Origin: Paraniabella hibiscisoli
GTDB lineage: Bacteria; Bacteroidota; Bacteroidia; Chitinophagales; Chitinophagaceae
Assembly: GCF_022512515.1 (NCBI RefSeq)
Contig: NZ_JAKWBK010000002.1
Location: 124,001 to 188,000, forward strand
Reading direction: 5' to 3'
Length of the DNA: 64,000 nt
The notes beneath the pieces are model-generated. The model was not told the DNA's origin. It was given only the letters and a program-made list of their open reading frames with translations, and ran no database searches. Both the position numbers and the translations under genes were made by a program. Positions 30,888-41,333 of this stretch are shown in pieces; the stretch's first letter is position 1, and each line of letters starts with the position of its first letter.

Positions 30888-32657
30888 TCATTTAATATCC
30901 GGGTTCTGTATCAGCTTATTGCTGGCATCTATTTCCGATTTTGGAACAGGCCATAACTCATCCTTATTTACCCTGAACACCACTTCCTGCGTCGTAAAAT
31001 ATTTAGCCGCTTCCGTGTGATTATAAATGGGCGTATAATTATCGTCAAAACCGGTAACTACAGCACTGGTCCAGGCTTTGGCATCACGGTTGAGGTACAA
31101 TACCCCGTTCATTACTGTTTTGGCAATATCCCAGCGGCGCAGGTCGTACCAACGTAAACCGTCATTGGCCAGCTCTACTTTACGCTCGTATCTTAAAGCT
31201 TTACGTAGCTGTGCCTGAGAAAGACTGCCAGGCAATGAAGGCATTTTTGCACGTGTACGTATACGGTTAATAGCTGTATACACCGTAGCGTCAATATCAT
31301 TGGCTTCAATCTTTGCTTCGGCATAAATCAACAGTAGTTCTGCCAGTCTGAAGATACCAACGTCCAGGTCACAAACACCACTTACGGAGGTGGAATTGAA
31401 ATCAGCCAGGTCGGTATGTTTGCGCCAGAGATAGCCGCTGAAAGATCTGAATGCATTGGTGGCATCTGTGTTAGTTACCGACGATGGCGTAGCAGCCTGA
31501 CCATTGATTACCGGCCAGTAATTGGCTACCGTTTTGAAACTGGTATTAGGATCGAACTGGTAACCCATATACCGTGACCCGGGACGAACACAGTACATAT
31601 CTAACCTTGCATCCCGGTTCTCATAAGGCTTTGCCGGATTGTATAAAGGAGACTCTGTTATAGGTAAACCATCGGTTGCCTGGAAGGTATTGATAAAATC
31701 CTGGGTGGGGCCCCAATAGCAAACCCCTTTCCCTAATCTTGAAGCAATATAGTATTGCTGGTTATGCGTGTTGCCCACAATTGCCTTATTGTATTCTGCC
31801 ACCCATATCCATTCTTTACTGCTCAGGTAACCCTCATGACCGAAAATGTTTGCGGTGCTGGGTTCGCCTGTGCTATGGTCCTTACCTACTGTGTTGACCG
31901 TAACATTAAATGGAGTTAAGTCATTTACACCAGCCGAAAGATCTAAAGCCTTCTTGCTGGCTTCTACCGCCTGTGGATATTTTTTAGCATATAGAGCAAT
32001 ACGAGCCTTCAACATATAAGCGGCAATGCGGGAAGCCCTTACATTGCCAAAAGTTGATTGGGAAACAGGCAGTCTTTCAGCTATTTCTGTCAGCTCATCC
32101 AGCAGAAACTGCTCAATGGTAGCTTTGGGCGTTCTTTCTACATTGGAATTACCCAGTCCAACCGCCTGTTTAATCAGAGGTACAGCTCCGTATAACTCGA
32201 TGAGCTGAGAATAAGCGTAAGCCCGAACAAAACGCAGCTCCGCATCTAACTGGTTATAAGTTGCTTCAGCCATAGAGGCTTTAATGCCGGGTAACTTATC
32301 CAATACGGCATGACAACGGGCTATGGTGCGGTAATGAAACTGCCAGGGTTTTATGGCCAGGGCATTATCTGTTGTTAAGGCACTGGTTATAGGCGATGTG
32401 TAGTTATTGCCCGGGCGCGCAAAGCCAATGTCGGTGATGTTATCCATTACGTGCCAGATAGGTGTGCTGGAAGCATCCAGCTGGCTGATAGATTGATAGG
32501 CAGCCAGCAATCCCATTTGTGCTTCTTTATCAGAAGCTGGGAATGTTTCGGTTGAGGGGCCGTTGAGTGGGAAACGATCGAGGTTACAAGAGCTCAATGC
32601 GAGGCTAAAGACCAGCACACCAGCTAAAATTTTTTGTACTTTATTATAATGTTGCAT
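30888..32657 (-). CDS. SusD/RagB-family nutrient-binding lipoprotein
   Basis: Intact 589-residue outer-membrane lipoprotein (Cys24 after VFSLALSS). TPR-rich SusD fold: LRFVRAYAYSQLIELYGAVPLI is the family's hallmark helix, and RRWDIAKTV with LNRDAK and FRVNKDELWPVPKSEID close the C-terminus. It captures substrate on the surface and feeds the SusC channel, whose gene ends 3 bases upstream. The last of the conserved pair; the MFS transporter follows after 52 bases. Confidence 0.95.
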   Translation of the reverse strand: MQHYNKVQKILAGVLVFSLALSSCNLDRFPLNGPSTETFPASDKEAQMGLLAAYQSISQLDASSTPIWHVMDNITDIGFARPGNNYTSPITSALTTDNALAIKPWQFHYRTIARCHAVLDKLPGIKASMAEATYNQLDAELRFVRAYAYSQLIELYGAVPLIKQAVGLGNSNVERTPKATIEQFLLDELTEIAERLPVSQSTFGNVRASRIAAYMLKARIALYAKKYPQAVEASKKALDLSAGVNDLTPFNVTVNTVGKDHSTGEPSTANIFGHEGYLSSKEWIWVAEYNKAIVGNTHNQQYYIASRLGKGVCYWGPTQDFINTFQATDGLPITESPLYNPAKPYENRDARLDMYCVRPGSRYMGYQFDPNTSFKTVANYWPVINGQAATPSSVTNTDATNAFRSFSGYLWRKHTDLADFNSTSVSGVCDLDVGIFRLAELLLIYAEAKIEANDIDATVYTAINRIRTRAKMPSLPGSLSQAQLRKALRYERKVELANDGLRWYDLRRWDIAKTVMNGVLYLNRDAKAWTSAVVTGFDDNYTPIYNHTEAAKYFTTQEVVFRVNKDELWPVPKSEIDASNKLIQNPDIK

Positions 32658-32660
32658 GGT

Positions 32661-35600
32661 TTAAAATTTAATATCTACACCAAAAGTGAATGTCTTAACC
32701 TGGGGATAGTAATTGCCATCTCCAAGCGATACCCCGTCAGATACGGCGGCATTGTAATTGATCTCCGGATCGTAACCTTCATAAAACCTGGTCTTGGTTA
32801 AGAGATTCTGACCATTCACATAGATGAATACATCCTTTAGTTTAATACTGTTTACCAGCTGTCTTGGCAATTGATACCCCAGTTGTATATTTTTTAAACG
32901 CAGGTAGGACGCGCTTCTCATCCACAAGGTAGAGTTCTGTGTATTGTTGGTGGAGGTAATGGATACTCTTGGTAGTGCAGCATCCGTATTATCTGGTTTC
33001 CAATAATCCAGTTGCCAGGTTTAATAGCGCTGGAATTTGCGGCGGGAATCACGTAATGCGCATTCAAATAACCATCAGCTTTACCAACCCCTTGTATAAA
33101 GGCACTAAAACTGATACCTTTCCAGCTCAGGTCGAGGTTGCCACCATAGGTATAGCGGGGAATGGTGCTGCCGATGATCACTTTATCCAGGTCGGTTATT
33201 TTGCCGTCGGGGATCGCATTGCCGCTCTCATCAAAAGCACCGGCAATATCTTTATACCGTACATCACCTGGCTTTAATGTGCCAAACTGTACAGGACCTT
33301 TGTCGATCTCTTCCTGCGACTGGTAAAGTCCTTCGGCGATATAGCCATAGATGGAATTGATCGCATATCCCTCCTGCTGTCTTAGTAAAGCACCTGAGGT
33401 TTGTCCCTTCATGTCGGTAATCTTATTTTTTACATCCGAAAGGTTGAAGCCAATACCTAATTTAAAATCTCCAAACTGGTCGTCGTACCGGGTAGAAAAT
33501 TCCCAGCCTTTGTTAGAAACCACGGCGGCGTTCTGGTAAGGGGCAGACAACCCGGTAAGTTGAGAAGTATTTAATTTCAACAAAATACCATCTGTTACCT
33601 TATCGTACCATTCGTAGGTAAACGACCACTTATTGAAAAGTGTTGCGTCTAAGGCAATGCCTTTCATGGTAGTTTCCTCCCAGCGCAGGTCGGGGTTGGA
33701 CATATTGGTTTGCGATATCATCTGGTAGATCTGGTTACCCATAGATATGCTACCCAGGTTCAATGTTTCGGAGAAAGGATAGTAGGAACTGCCAATATTC
33801 TGGTTGCCCAACTTACCCCAGGAGCCTCTTAGCTTTAAAAGGCTTACTACTGGTCGCAGATCCTGCATAAAAGATTCTTTGCTCAGCACCCATCCTGCAG
33901 AAAAAGAAGGAAAAGCCGCCCAGCGATTGGCTTTAATAAATCTCGATGTACCATCGTAGCGCATATTGGCTTCAAACAGGTACTTGCCTTTAAAGTCATA
34001 GTTGAAACGGCCAAAGGAGGAAACCAGCAACCATTGGTCGCGCGAGCCGTTGTTGTCCTTAGTGGCATTATCTGCGCCAGCGCCGATCACTTCGTAATCA
34101 TCATAAGTAAAATCACGGCGATAGGCCATCAGGTATTTCTCATCGTATGTTTCCCGCGATGCACCCGCCATCAGGTTCAGGTTATGATTCTTTATGCTTT
34201 TTTGCGCATTGGCAAAGAACTGGTAAGTACCATACAAATAACGGTAAGAAGTTTCGGTAAGATCCGTAAACGTGTTAGCTGCACCGGATGCAGAGCCATC
34301 TTCAATATACGTCATCACACTTTTGGTGAAATTGTGCACGTTGGTGGTAACATAACGGGGCGCTACCATACCGGTTAACGAGAGCCAGGGCGCAGGTTTA
34401 TAATTCAGGCTCAGGTTACCATATAAATCCAGGTTATTCGTACCCCGGTTGCCACCCTCATCGATATAGGCTACCGGGTTGATCTTTACCCATCCATCCG
34501 ACCACAGGTCGCCGTACCTGATGGGTATATTGGTTGGCATGCGGCCCAGGTAATTCCAGATGGTTCCTTCAGAAGCTACCTGCCTGCGGTTCTTATTGGT
34601 TACAGCAATATCGAATTTGATATTGAATTTTTCACTTGGAGTGATGTCCATATTATTACGAAACACATATCTTTTAAAATTCGTGTTTTTGATAATACCA
34701 TTCTGATCGGCATAGCTCAGAGATGGATTCACTCTTACGATGCCGCTATTGGCCATTAAAGAAATAAAATGATTGTGTGTAAAACCATTGCCTTGCAGAA
34801 TGGCATCCTGCCAGTCGTAGTTAGATGGATTCTCCGCATATTTCTTTTTGAACGCTTCGATATCGGCATCACTATAAACTTTAATCCCATTATCATTCAT
34901 GCTGGCATCATTAAATACCTGCATATAAGTCAGGCCATCTGTTACTTTAGGAATGGAAGTAGGTCTTTGCTGACCAATATAGCCACGGTACAATACCGAC
35001 ATTTTATCTTTTGCCCGTTTGGTGGTGATCAGTATCACACCATTGGCAGCCCTTGAACCATATATAGCAGCAGAAGCAGCATCTTTCAATATTGAGATCG
35101 ATTCAATAAGATTGGCGTCTACATCGTCCATGGAGCCTGCTACCCCATCAATGATCACGAGCGGCGCACTATTAGAACCTCCAAAAGAATTGATCCCTCT
35201 TATCCGGATCTGCCCGGCATCACCGCCGGGAGAACCGGTTTGCTGGGTTACTGTTACACCAGGGGCAAGGCCTTGCAGGGCGGCTGAAGTGGAGAGATTA
35301 GGTCTTCTTTCGAGCTGCTCGCTGCCTATCTGTGATACGGATCCGGTTACGTTTACTTTTTTGCGTGCCGTAACCAACCACTACCACTTCGCTCAGGTTA
35401 GCTATATCGGGTTCCAGGCTAATGTCAATAACAGAACGATCGCCGATGGATACATATCGGGGCAGGTAGCCAACACCCGTAAAGCCCAGGCTGGCATCCG
35501 TTTTATTAAAGCTAATGGTGTAAGCGCCTTGTGCATTTGTGGTAGCACCAACGCCCGAGCTGTCGATGGTTACCGATATGCCGGCCAAGGGCTGACCCTT

Positions 35601-35725
35601 GTCATCAGTTACTTTACCACTGATGGTACGGCTTTGGGCAAAAACCGATACCGGCATCACCAGCAGTAGTCCTAAAAAAAGCCCGTTATAGTAGCAATTA
35701 GTTTCCGGGATGATAGCTTTCTCAT
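32661..35725 (-). CDS. SusC/RagA-family TonB-dependent receptor (frameshifts at three sites)
   Basis: About 1,022 residues after repair: signal peptide broken by the A7 run 35674-35680, then a carboxypeptidase-like domain (ISGKVTDDKGQPLAGISVTI), the plug (VVVGYGTQKK, PLVIIDGVAGSMDDV, SISILKDAASAAIYGSRAANGVILITTK) and a large beta-barrel. Breaks: T6 35357-35362 lacks two bases in the plug region and GG 33018-33019 one, restoring KPWQLDYWKPDNTDA before the last strands. It imports the locus substrate with TonB energy. Divergent from the DeoR gene; first gene of the 16-kb minus-strand operon. Confidence 0.95.
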
Positions 35726-36204
35726 AAATATATTATTGGAAGTAATCAATAGTAGATGGTTGTCAGAAATCCGGTCTCGTGGTGGTGGCAGATTTCTTTT
35801 CTGAGGCATGATCATTTGTAAAGGCATTGGTTGTTCAATTAAATTTTATTTCAAATAATGTTTCAAAATGTTTTAAAAAACAAAACAATGAAACATATTT
35901 AAACAAATTGTTACCGATTTGTCAACAAATTATTAGGGCAAAGCTGAAAAAACAAAGCAATCGTTTCAATATATCTTATTATTAGTGCCAGATAAAGCTT
36001 TATTTCAACAAGCAATCGAAATCAAATGTAATATAATTTAACTAAATTAAACAAAATAAAACATAAAAAAGTTTTTAAAACTAATTTCCGGCTATTTTCA
36101 AGCGCCCAATATTAATTTTAAGGGAAGTTTGTTAAAGACTTTGAAGTTTTGAGTATTTCTATACATTTTTGCAACAATTGAAAAATAACTGAAAGAGGAT
36201 TTAC
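35726..36204. promoter_or_regulatory. divergent regulatory region between SusC and DeoR genes
   Basis: AT-rich 479-base region with no gene. It has an inverted repeat of 8-base arms (ATGTTTCA 35858-35865 and TGAAACAT 35889-35896) and a further GTTTCA near 35962, about 130-240 bases from the SusC start, plausible operators for the neighbouring DeoR protein. A candidate promoter for the regulator is listed separately. No clear promoter toward SusC could be placed. Confidence 0.45.
36140..36171 (+). promoter_or_regulatory. candidate promoter of the DeoR-type regulator
   Basis: TTTG at 36140-36143 and CATTTTTG at 36164-36171, spaced by 20 bases, fit the Bacteroidota -33/-7 layout (TTTG and TAnnTTTG with one mismatch). 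The gene start at 36205 is 33 bases downstream and has a GAAAGAGG ribosome-binding stretch at 36191-36198. Confidence 0.4.
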
Positions 36205-37005
36205 ATGAATCCTTTGAACACTATCAATCCAACCCATATTATGAAGTCAATTACAGAGCGTCACCAACTGATATTACAGAAGCTGCAGGAAAACGGGAAG
36301 CTGAGCATACCCCAGTTGATAGAGGAAATGAATGTTAGCGGCGTAACCGTACGTAAAGACCTCAAATTATTAGAAGACAAAAAACTATTGTTCCGCACCC
36401 GTGGTGGCGCGTCGATGCAGAACCCCTATGCCATTGAACGCCCCATCAATGAAAAGGAGTTTATTAAATCGGACGAGAAAAACGCATTGCTAAAACGGCC
36501 CTGGGTCTTATAGGTCCTAATGATTCCATCATGATTGGATCAGGTACAACTGTTTACGAACTGGCAAGGGCACTGCATCCTGAAAAAAGTTATCGTGATT
36601 ACGCCAGCCTTAAAAGTTGCATTAGAACTTTGTAACCGTCCCAATATAGAAGTATTGCAACTAGGCGGACTCGTGCACCAAAGCTCCTCTTCTACCGCCG
36701 GCTCTTTTGCCGAGAAAATACTGGAAGAGCTGTCCTGCGGTGTATTGTTCCTGGGAGTGGATGGCATCGACCTCGATCATGGCCTTACCATCACTAATAT
36801 TATGGAAGCCAGCCTGAACCAGAAAATGATTGCACTGGCACAAACGATTGTGGTGCTGGCAGACAGCAGCAAGTTTGATCGCCGCGGCCTGGGTAAAATA
36901 TGCAACCTGGAGCAGATCGATTATATTATTACTGATAGCCAGGTGAACCGTTCGACTGTATCGCAGATCGAAAAAATGGGCGTGAAAGTGATTGTGGCAG
37001 ATTAG
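36205..37005 (+). CDS. DeoR/GlpR-family transcription regulator (frameshifts at two sites)
   Basis: About 267 residues after repair. N-terminal winged helix (ITERHQLILQKLQENGKLSI then VSGVTVRKDLKLLEDKKLLFRTRGGA) and a C-terminal sugar-phosphate isomerase-like sensor domain (GLIGPNDSIMIGSGTTVYELA, GVDGIDLDHGLTI, VLADSSKFDRRGLGKI), which binds phosphorylated sugars or polyols. Frame breaks at A 36486 and at A6 36583-36588 (two bases). It is divergent from the SusC/SusD-phosphoesterase operon and probably represses it until a phosphorylated intermediate made by the FGGY kinases appears. A start at 36241 is an alternative, but the 36205 start has the better ribosome site. Confidence 0.92.
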
Positions 37006-37508
37006 AGGACAGATGAGAGAAGATGACAGGTGACGGATGTTAGATATTAGATACTGGATATTAGATGGCAGATTTAGCTGAGAAAGGCGAGCTTGCCCCT
37101 TGCGTTGTATATTGACACTACCGCTTTCCAGCGGTGCAGGCACAATCATTTAATTTCGAACATATAGCTGCCATTATTATTAATTGAGCTGCCTGTGAAT
37201 GAGTGCCATCCCTGGCGAATAACGTTTTTACCCTCACATAAATTAAACATTGCTGGAAATTACAGATATCCGGGAATGGATTGTTTTAGCCAGCGGAATC
37301 TACTTTAACTCACAAACTGGTGATTTTTATTTTATTATTGAATTTTCACACCCTATCCTACATAGGCTGACACTACATTATCGTCAATTTCAAAAAATAT
37401 AATTCACTTTTTAGTGATATAAATATTTTTATTCTAACTTCGTGCGGCTGTTTATGAGAGAGACCGGCCATTCTTTCTGTTGCAGCAACTCATCTCTAAA
37501 TCATCATC
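37006..37508. other. 503-base intergenic region with a short direct repeat
   Basis: No gene was found. Two copies of GATATTAGAT lie 14 bases apart (37043-37052, 37057-37066) and the stretch before them resembles the repeat-like GATGACAG sequence seen near 3950. The right part is AT-rich and serves as the promoter of the gene at 37509. Confidence 0.4.
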
Positions 37509-38563
37509 ATGAAAAAATGTTTTCTTTTAGCTCTTGGCGGCTTATTGGCTGCTACGCTTTCTTTTGCCCAAACCAGCACTGAACAATTTACCAATGAAAC
37601 AGATTTAAGTAAAAGCTTTACTGATAACGGTGTTATTTTCAATATTATTAGCCACCGAGGAGGATTTAGTATCCAGGGAACCTACCCGGGCACAGGTTGG
37701 ACAGGGACTGCCAACGACGATACTTATATAGATAATTCTGGAACGACTAATGGTGTCGACAATACTTTGTTAAACTCTTCCTTTAGCATCAAAACCACTT
37801 CTAATCTTTTTAAGATTAACCGCTTCTGGGTGTATTTGGGCGACGTATTTGCAAGGCTGGGGACGGTGACAGGCACGCTCAATGTTATAGGAAAATTAAG
37901 CGGCGTAACTAAATTTGCCCAAACCAAAACTACCGGATTTGCTACGGCACTGGGCACCACTAACGGCTACACACTTATAGACATGACTAATTTGAATGGA
38001 CAGAATTACAGCAATATGTAATTGATGAACTCCAGCTAACTCTTGGAGGAAATTACCAATACATGGGTGTCGATGCTTTCACGTGGGTAAAGGATGCTGG
38101 ATTGGTATTACCCGTGACATTTAGAGCAGTAACCGCATCCGTGAAAAACAATCAATTGAATGTAAGCTGGACTACCGAAAAAGAAACCGCCAACAGCCAT
38201 TTCGAAATAGAAGCTTCGACCGATGGTCAGCAATTTACAAAAATTGCAACGGTTGCCTCTAAAACTACCAACGGTAATAGCGACGAGACTCTACACTACC
38301 AGTGGACTTCCGATGCTGCTTTACCTATTGCAGCCTGGTCATTGATCGGTCTAGCGTTGATCCCCTTTTCTAATTTAGGCCGCAAGAAAGCCTGGATGTT
38401 GGGATTAGCGGTACTTGGTACTGTTGGACTTACCATAACCGGCTGTAGTAAATCGGGTGATGCTGTTAGCAATAATCAATCTTACTACATCCGTGTAGCG
38501 CAGGTAGATAAGGATGGTAGCAAATCCTACTCTAAAATTGTGCAGGTACAACAGAATCAATAA
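37509..38563 (+). CDS. secreted protein with interrupted fibronectin-like domain (one frameshift)
   Basis: About 351 residues after one base is added at 38017. Signal peptide to about residue 21 (LLAATLSFAQ), then 180 residues of Gly/Thr/Asn-rich beta structure of unknown type. From about residue 200 a C-terminal Fn3-like module begins (LPVTFRAVTASVKNNQLNVSW, NSHFEIEASTDGQQFTKI) and ends with YYIRVAQVDKDGSKSYSKIVQV. It is interrupted at about 274-312 by two hydrophobic helices (AAWSLIGLALIPFS and MLGLAVLGTVGLTITGC) around RKK, the second ending in a lipobox-like TITGC. A strong terminator follows. The function is unknown; the interruption is discussed in the findings. Confidence 0.7.
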
Positions 38564-38584
38564 ACCGAAATTATATCCATTTTG

Positions 38585-38611
38585 AAGGCTGCTCCAACGG
38601 GCGGCCTTTTT
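38585..38611 (+). terminator. Rho-independent terminator
   Basis: AAGGCTGCTC, loop CAAC and GGGCGGCCTT form a 10-base-pair stem (two G-U pairs) with a trailing TTT, 21 bases past the stop of the interrupted-domain gene. It should end that single-gene transcript. Confidence 0.85.
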
Positions 38612-38787
38612 AGCTTGAGCCTCATGCAGCTTGTCATCTATACTGTTTGCGACGCGAGCTGATAGTTTGTTTTAACCGCCAGGAAGCTAAGTCGCTAGGA
38701 AACTATTAGTAAGAGAAAAACATCTGTGCTATCTGTGGCAATTACTCAATGCCGGAATTGCGAAGCGTGTCGTTACTGAGAACATAG

Positions 38788-39400
38788 TTACCTCAATTCA
38801 TTTATATAACCTGCAATATCTCTTTCTACCCCCTGATTGCTTTGCTGTAATTGTGCTACGATTCTTTGCCGTTCTACACTGGTTTTATTCTGGCTGAGTT
38901 TTTTCTGTCCCTGAAGTTCCGTTACTTCTATTTCAAAAGCTACTATGCCTTTCAGCATTCCTGATTTAAATTTATCCGTAAGGCTATTCCATTGTTCCTG
39001 GTAACCGGGTTCGTAAAAGCCGATCATCTGCTCCAACAATTGCATCTTTTCCTGCTCCTCTTCTATGATCTTTGCAGTACCATAAGCATGAACGGCTACA
39101 TAATCCCAGGTGGGAACACTTTCTTTCTTATCATAATGAGCCGGTGATATATAGGCATGGGGTTCCGAAAAAAAAAATAACCAGGGAAGTTTGATCCCCG
39201 ATATATTGGGCCTGTTCATTGGCCCTTGCAAAATGCGAACTTAATAGCAAGCGATCTCCGCTATCAGTTATCACAAAGGGTAACTGAGTAGCTACCGGTT
39301 TGTTATTCATATTAGTAACCATGGTTGCAAAGCTGTAACGTTTCATAAACGTTACCATTTCTTGCTGGTTATTAAAAGTATAGTTGTTGGGAGTATACAT
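38788..39400 (-). CDS. paiB: PaiB-family FMN-binding protein (length error in one A run)
   Basis: About 204 residues once the ten-A run at 39168-39177 is adjusted (one base too many or two too few). The split-barrel FMN-binding domain shows MVTFMKRYSFATMVTN, PVATQLPFVI, LLLSSHFARANEQAQ and PHAYISPAHYDK with WDYVAVHAYG, as in Bacillus PaiB, a negative regulator of sporulation and protease genes. The C-terminal helical part (LLEQMIGFYEP, IVAFEIEVTELQGQKKLSQNKT) is also typical. It follows the PaiA-like gene by 16 bases, the same order as the Bacillus paiAB operon. Confidence 0.9.
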
Positions 39401-39416
39401 AACGGAAGGATTAGTT

Positions 39417-39962
39417 TTATGATGGATCGGCTTTTAAGATCTTCTTCATCATAATATCTGTTTGTTCCTCATCGCCCAGTTTAAAAATATGCTGATCAAA
39501 TGCAATGAAACCGTTCTTCGTATAAAAACTGATTGCCTTTTTGTTCTCTTCCCAAACACCCAACCATACATAATCTACATCTAGATGTAATGCTATTTCC
39601 ATGGCTTTTGAGTATAATACCTGTCCTACTTTCTTTCCCTGAAATTCCTGCAGCACATAGATCCGTTCAATTTCCAAACTGCTGCTATCCTGCATTTCTG
39701 TTTGAGACAGGCCGAGATTCAGTTTTAAGTATCCGATCACCCGGTGATTTAGCAAAGCGAGATAAAACTGTGAATCTTCATTATTGAGTTCCTTTCTTAA
39801 TTTCTCCTCCGAAAAGCCGTCCTTCAAATATTTTTCCATATTCTCTGGCGTATTGCTTGACGCAAACGTCTCATAAAAGGTTTTTCGACCTATTTCCTGC
39901 AGTACAACCCAATCATCTGTTGTAGCGCTGCAGATTATTATATTTTCCATATCTGATAACAT
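39417..39962 (-). CDS. paiA: GNAT N-acetyltransferase, PaiA-like
   Basis: Intact 181-residue GNAT enzyme. The motif-A region IERIYVLQEFQGKKVGQVLYSKAMEIA (starts near residue 97) contains the acetyl-CoA loop QGKKVG, followed by YVWLGVWEENKKAISFYTKNGF (motif B). Similarity to Bacillus PaiA, a spermidine/spermine N1-acetyltransferase, is suggested by the length and by the FYETFASSNTPENMEKYL segment and by the PaiB gene directly downstream. Substrate preference is inferred from the pair only. An upstream terminator at 39977-40005 separates it from the oxidoreductase gene. Confidence 0.8.
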   Translation of the reverse strand: MLSDMENIIICSATTDDWVVLQEIGRKTFYETFASSNTPENMEKYLKDGFSEEKLRKELNNEDSQFYLALLNHRVIGYLKLNLGLSQTEMQDSSSLEIERIYVLQEFQGKKVGQVLYSKAMEIALHLDVDYVWLGVWEENKKAISFYTKNGFIAFDQHIFKLGDEEQTDIMMKKILKADPS

Positions 39963-39976
39963 TGATAAAAAGAAAA

Positions 39977-40005
39977 ATGCCCGGTAGCATTGTACAACCG
40001 GGCAT
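39977..40005 (-). terminator. Rho-independent terminator after the oxidoreductase gene
   Basis: Inverted repeat ATGCCCGGT 39977-39985 and ACCGGGCAT 39997-40005; read on the minus strand, it is followed by TTTTCTTTTT. It sits 24 bases past the stop of the Gfo/Idh/MocA gene and before paiA, so it ends the polysaccharide-locus transcript. Confidence 0.8.
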
Positions 40006-40028
40006 CAAAACTACTTATTAAAAAAGAC

Positions 40029-41234
40029 TTAAGCATTCATTTCCGAATACTCTTTCTTCCAGTATTGTATTTCTTTATTGTATAAAGCCTGGTTAGCCAG
40101 ATGCACACATATTGCGGTGCGGGCTCCGGTATAAACATTGGAATCCGGTAATGTGCCCGACCTGACAGCTTTATGAAAATCTATCAGCGCATACCAGGTA
40201 CCGTCTTTGGTGGGCTCTGGTAAAATAGGTGCGCCACCGTCTTTATTCCAGGCAATTTTTGATGCACCTGTTACACCATCGACAATTTCCTTTTTAGGTC
40301 CGGCAATTTTCTCCGGGTAAAAAACACCTTTATCTGTTAACAGAGAGATAGAACCTTTAGTTCCTTTTATTTTAAATAGATAACCATCATACGCATTACC
40401 ACAGGTAGAGCCGAAATTACCAATAATGCCTGCTTCGGGGTAACGGAACATGACCTGCACATTGTCGTAGGTTTCGCGTCCATCTTTAAAAATATCTATA
40501 CCGCCGGTTGCATGAAATTCGGTGGGATGTGTATCAAAAGCCCAATTGATAAAATCAATCTGGTGGGATAGCAATTCGGCAACCAATCCGCCTGAATACT
40601 CTTTATACATTCTCCAGTTAATCTGACGCTCCAGCGAAGGTTCAGGCACGGGTCTGCGCCAGGTGCCATTCCTGTCCCAGCGGCAATCTATCTGGTTTAC
40701 TTTTCCTAATACATCATTCGCTATCATATCTTTCACTTTATAATAAAGCGGTGAATAGCGATACTGGTGGCCTATTTGTACAACCTGTTTGGGGCGTTCT
40801 TTGGACATCTGCACGAGCTTCATTGCCTGTGGAATATCGAAGGTCATTGTTTTTTCGAGATACAGATGTTTGTTGGACTGCAAAACAGCTTCAGCTACAG
40901 GGAAATGCATATTCAATGGTACTGCAACAATTACAGCATCCACGTCTTTATCATTCATTAACTGGTGATAATCTTTATAAGATGCTACAGTACCTGTTTT
41001 AACAATCTTACGGGCTTCCGTAAGGCGAAAGTCAAGTACATCACAAATGGCGGTAATGCGAAACTTATCTTTCAATGATTCCGCCACATGCATCATACCC
41101 TTGCCCCTATCACCACATCCAACAACACCCAGTTTAATAACCGATTGCTGGTTGGCAGCAAAAGATTCCAGATCCGTAACCAGGGCAGCCCCTGCCAATA
41201 ATCCTGCATTCTTTATAAATGATCTTCTTTCCAT
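40029..41234 (-). CDS. Gfo/Idh/MocA family oxidoreductase, exported
   Basis: Intact 401-residue enzyme with a twin-arginine signal (ERRSFIKNAGLLAGAAL). Rossmann motif LGVVGCGDRGKG (about 35-46), the EKT in place of the usual EKP motif (residues 127-129, LEKTMTFD), and NWRMYKEYSGGLVAELLSHQIDF of the C-terminal domain. The Pro-to-Thr change at the hinge is unusual but tolerated in some members. It follows the GH63-like hydrolase by about 100 bases and is followed by the terminator, so it may act on its product (for example a 3-keto sugar). Confidence 0.88.
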   Translation of the reverse strand: MERRSFIKNAGLLAGAALVTDLESFAANQQSVIKLGVVGCGDRGKGMMHVAESLKDKFRITAICDVLDFRLTEARKIVKTGTVASYKDYHQLMNDKDVDAVIVAVPLNMHFPVAEAVLQSNKHLYLEKTMTFDIPQAMKLVQMSKERPKQVVQIGHQYRYSPLYYKVKDMIANDVLGKVNQIDCRWDRNGTWRRPVPEPSLERQINWRMYKEYSGGLVAELLSHQIDFINWAFDTHPTEFHATGGIDIFKDGRETYDNVQVMFRYPEAGIIGNFGSTCGNAYDGYLFKIKGTKGSISLLTDKGVFYPEKIAGPKKEIVDGVTGASKIAWNKDGGAPILPEPTKDGTWYALIDFHKAVRSGTLPDSNVYTGARTAICVHLANQALYNKEIQYWKKEYSEMNA

Positions 41235-41333
41235 ATTGATTTCTTTGTCTTATCGCCTCATCAGCTTTCATTCATTGATGATAACAAAACTGATGGATAC
41301 CGGTCAAAAAATATTGCTATCGTTTTGTAAGTT

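Noticed and set aside
36661..37149. A 162-residue open frame on the minus strand over the DeoR gene
   Set aside because: It lies antisense to the well-supported DeoR coding region and has no recognisable domain or ribosome site.
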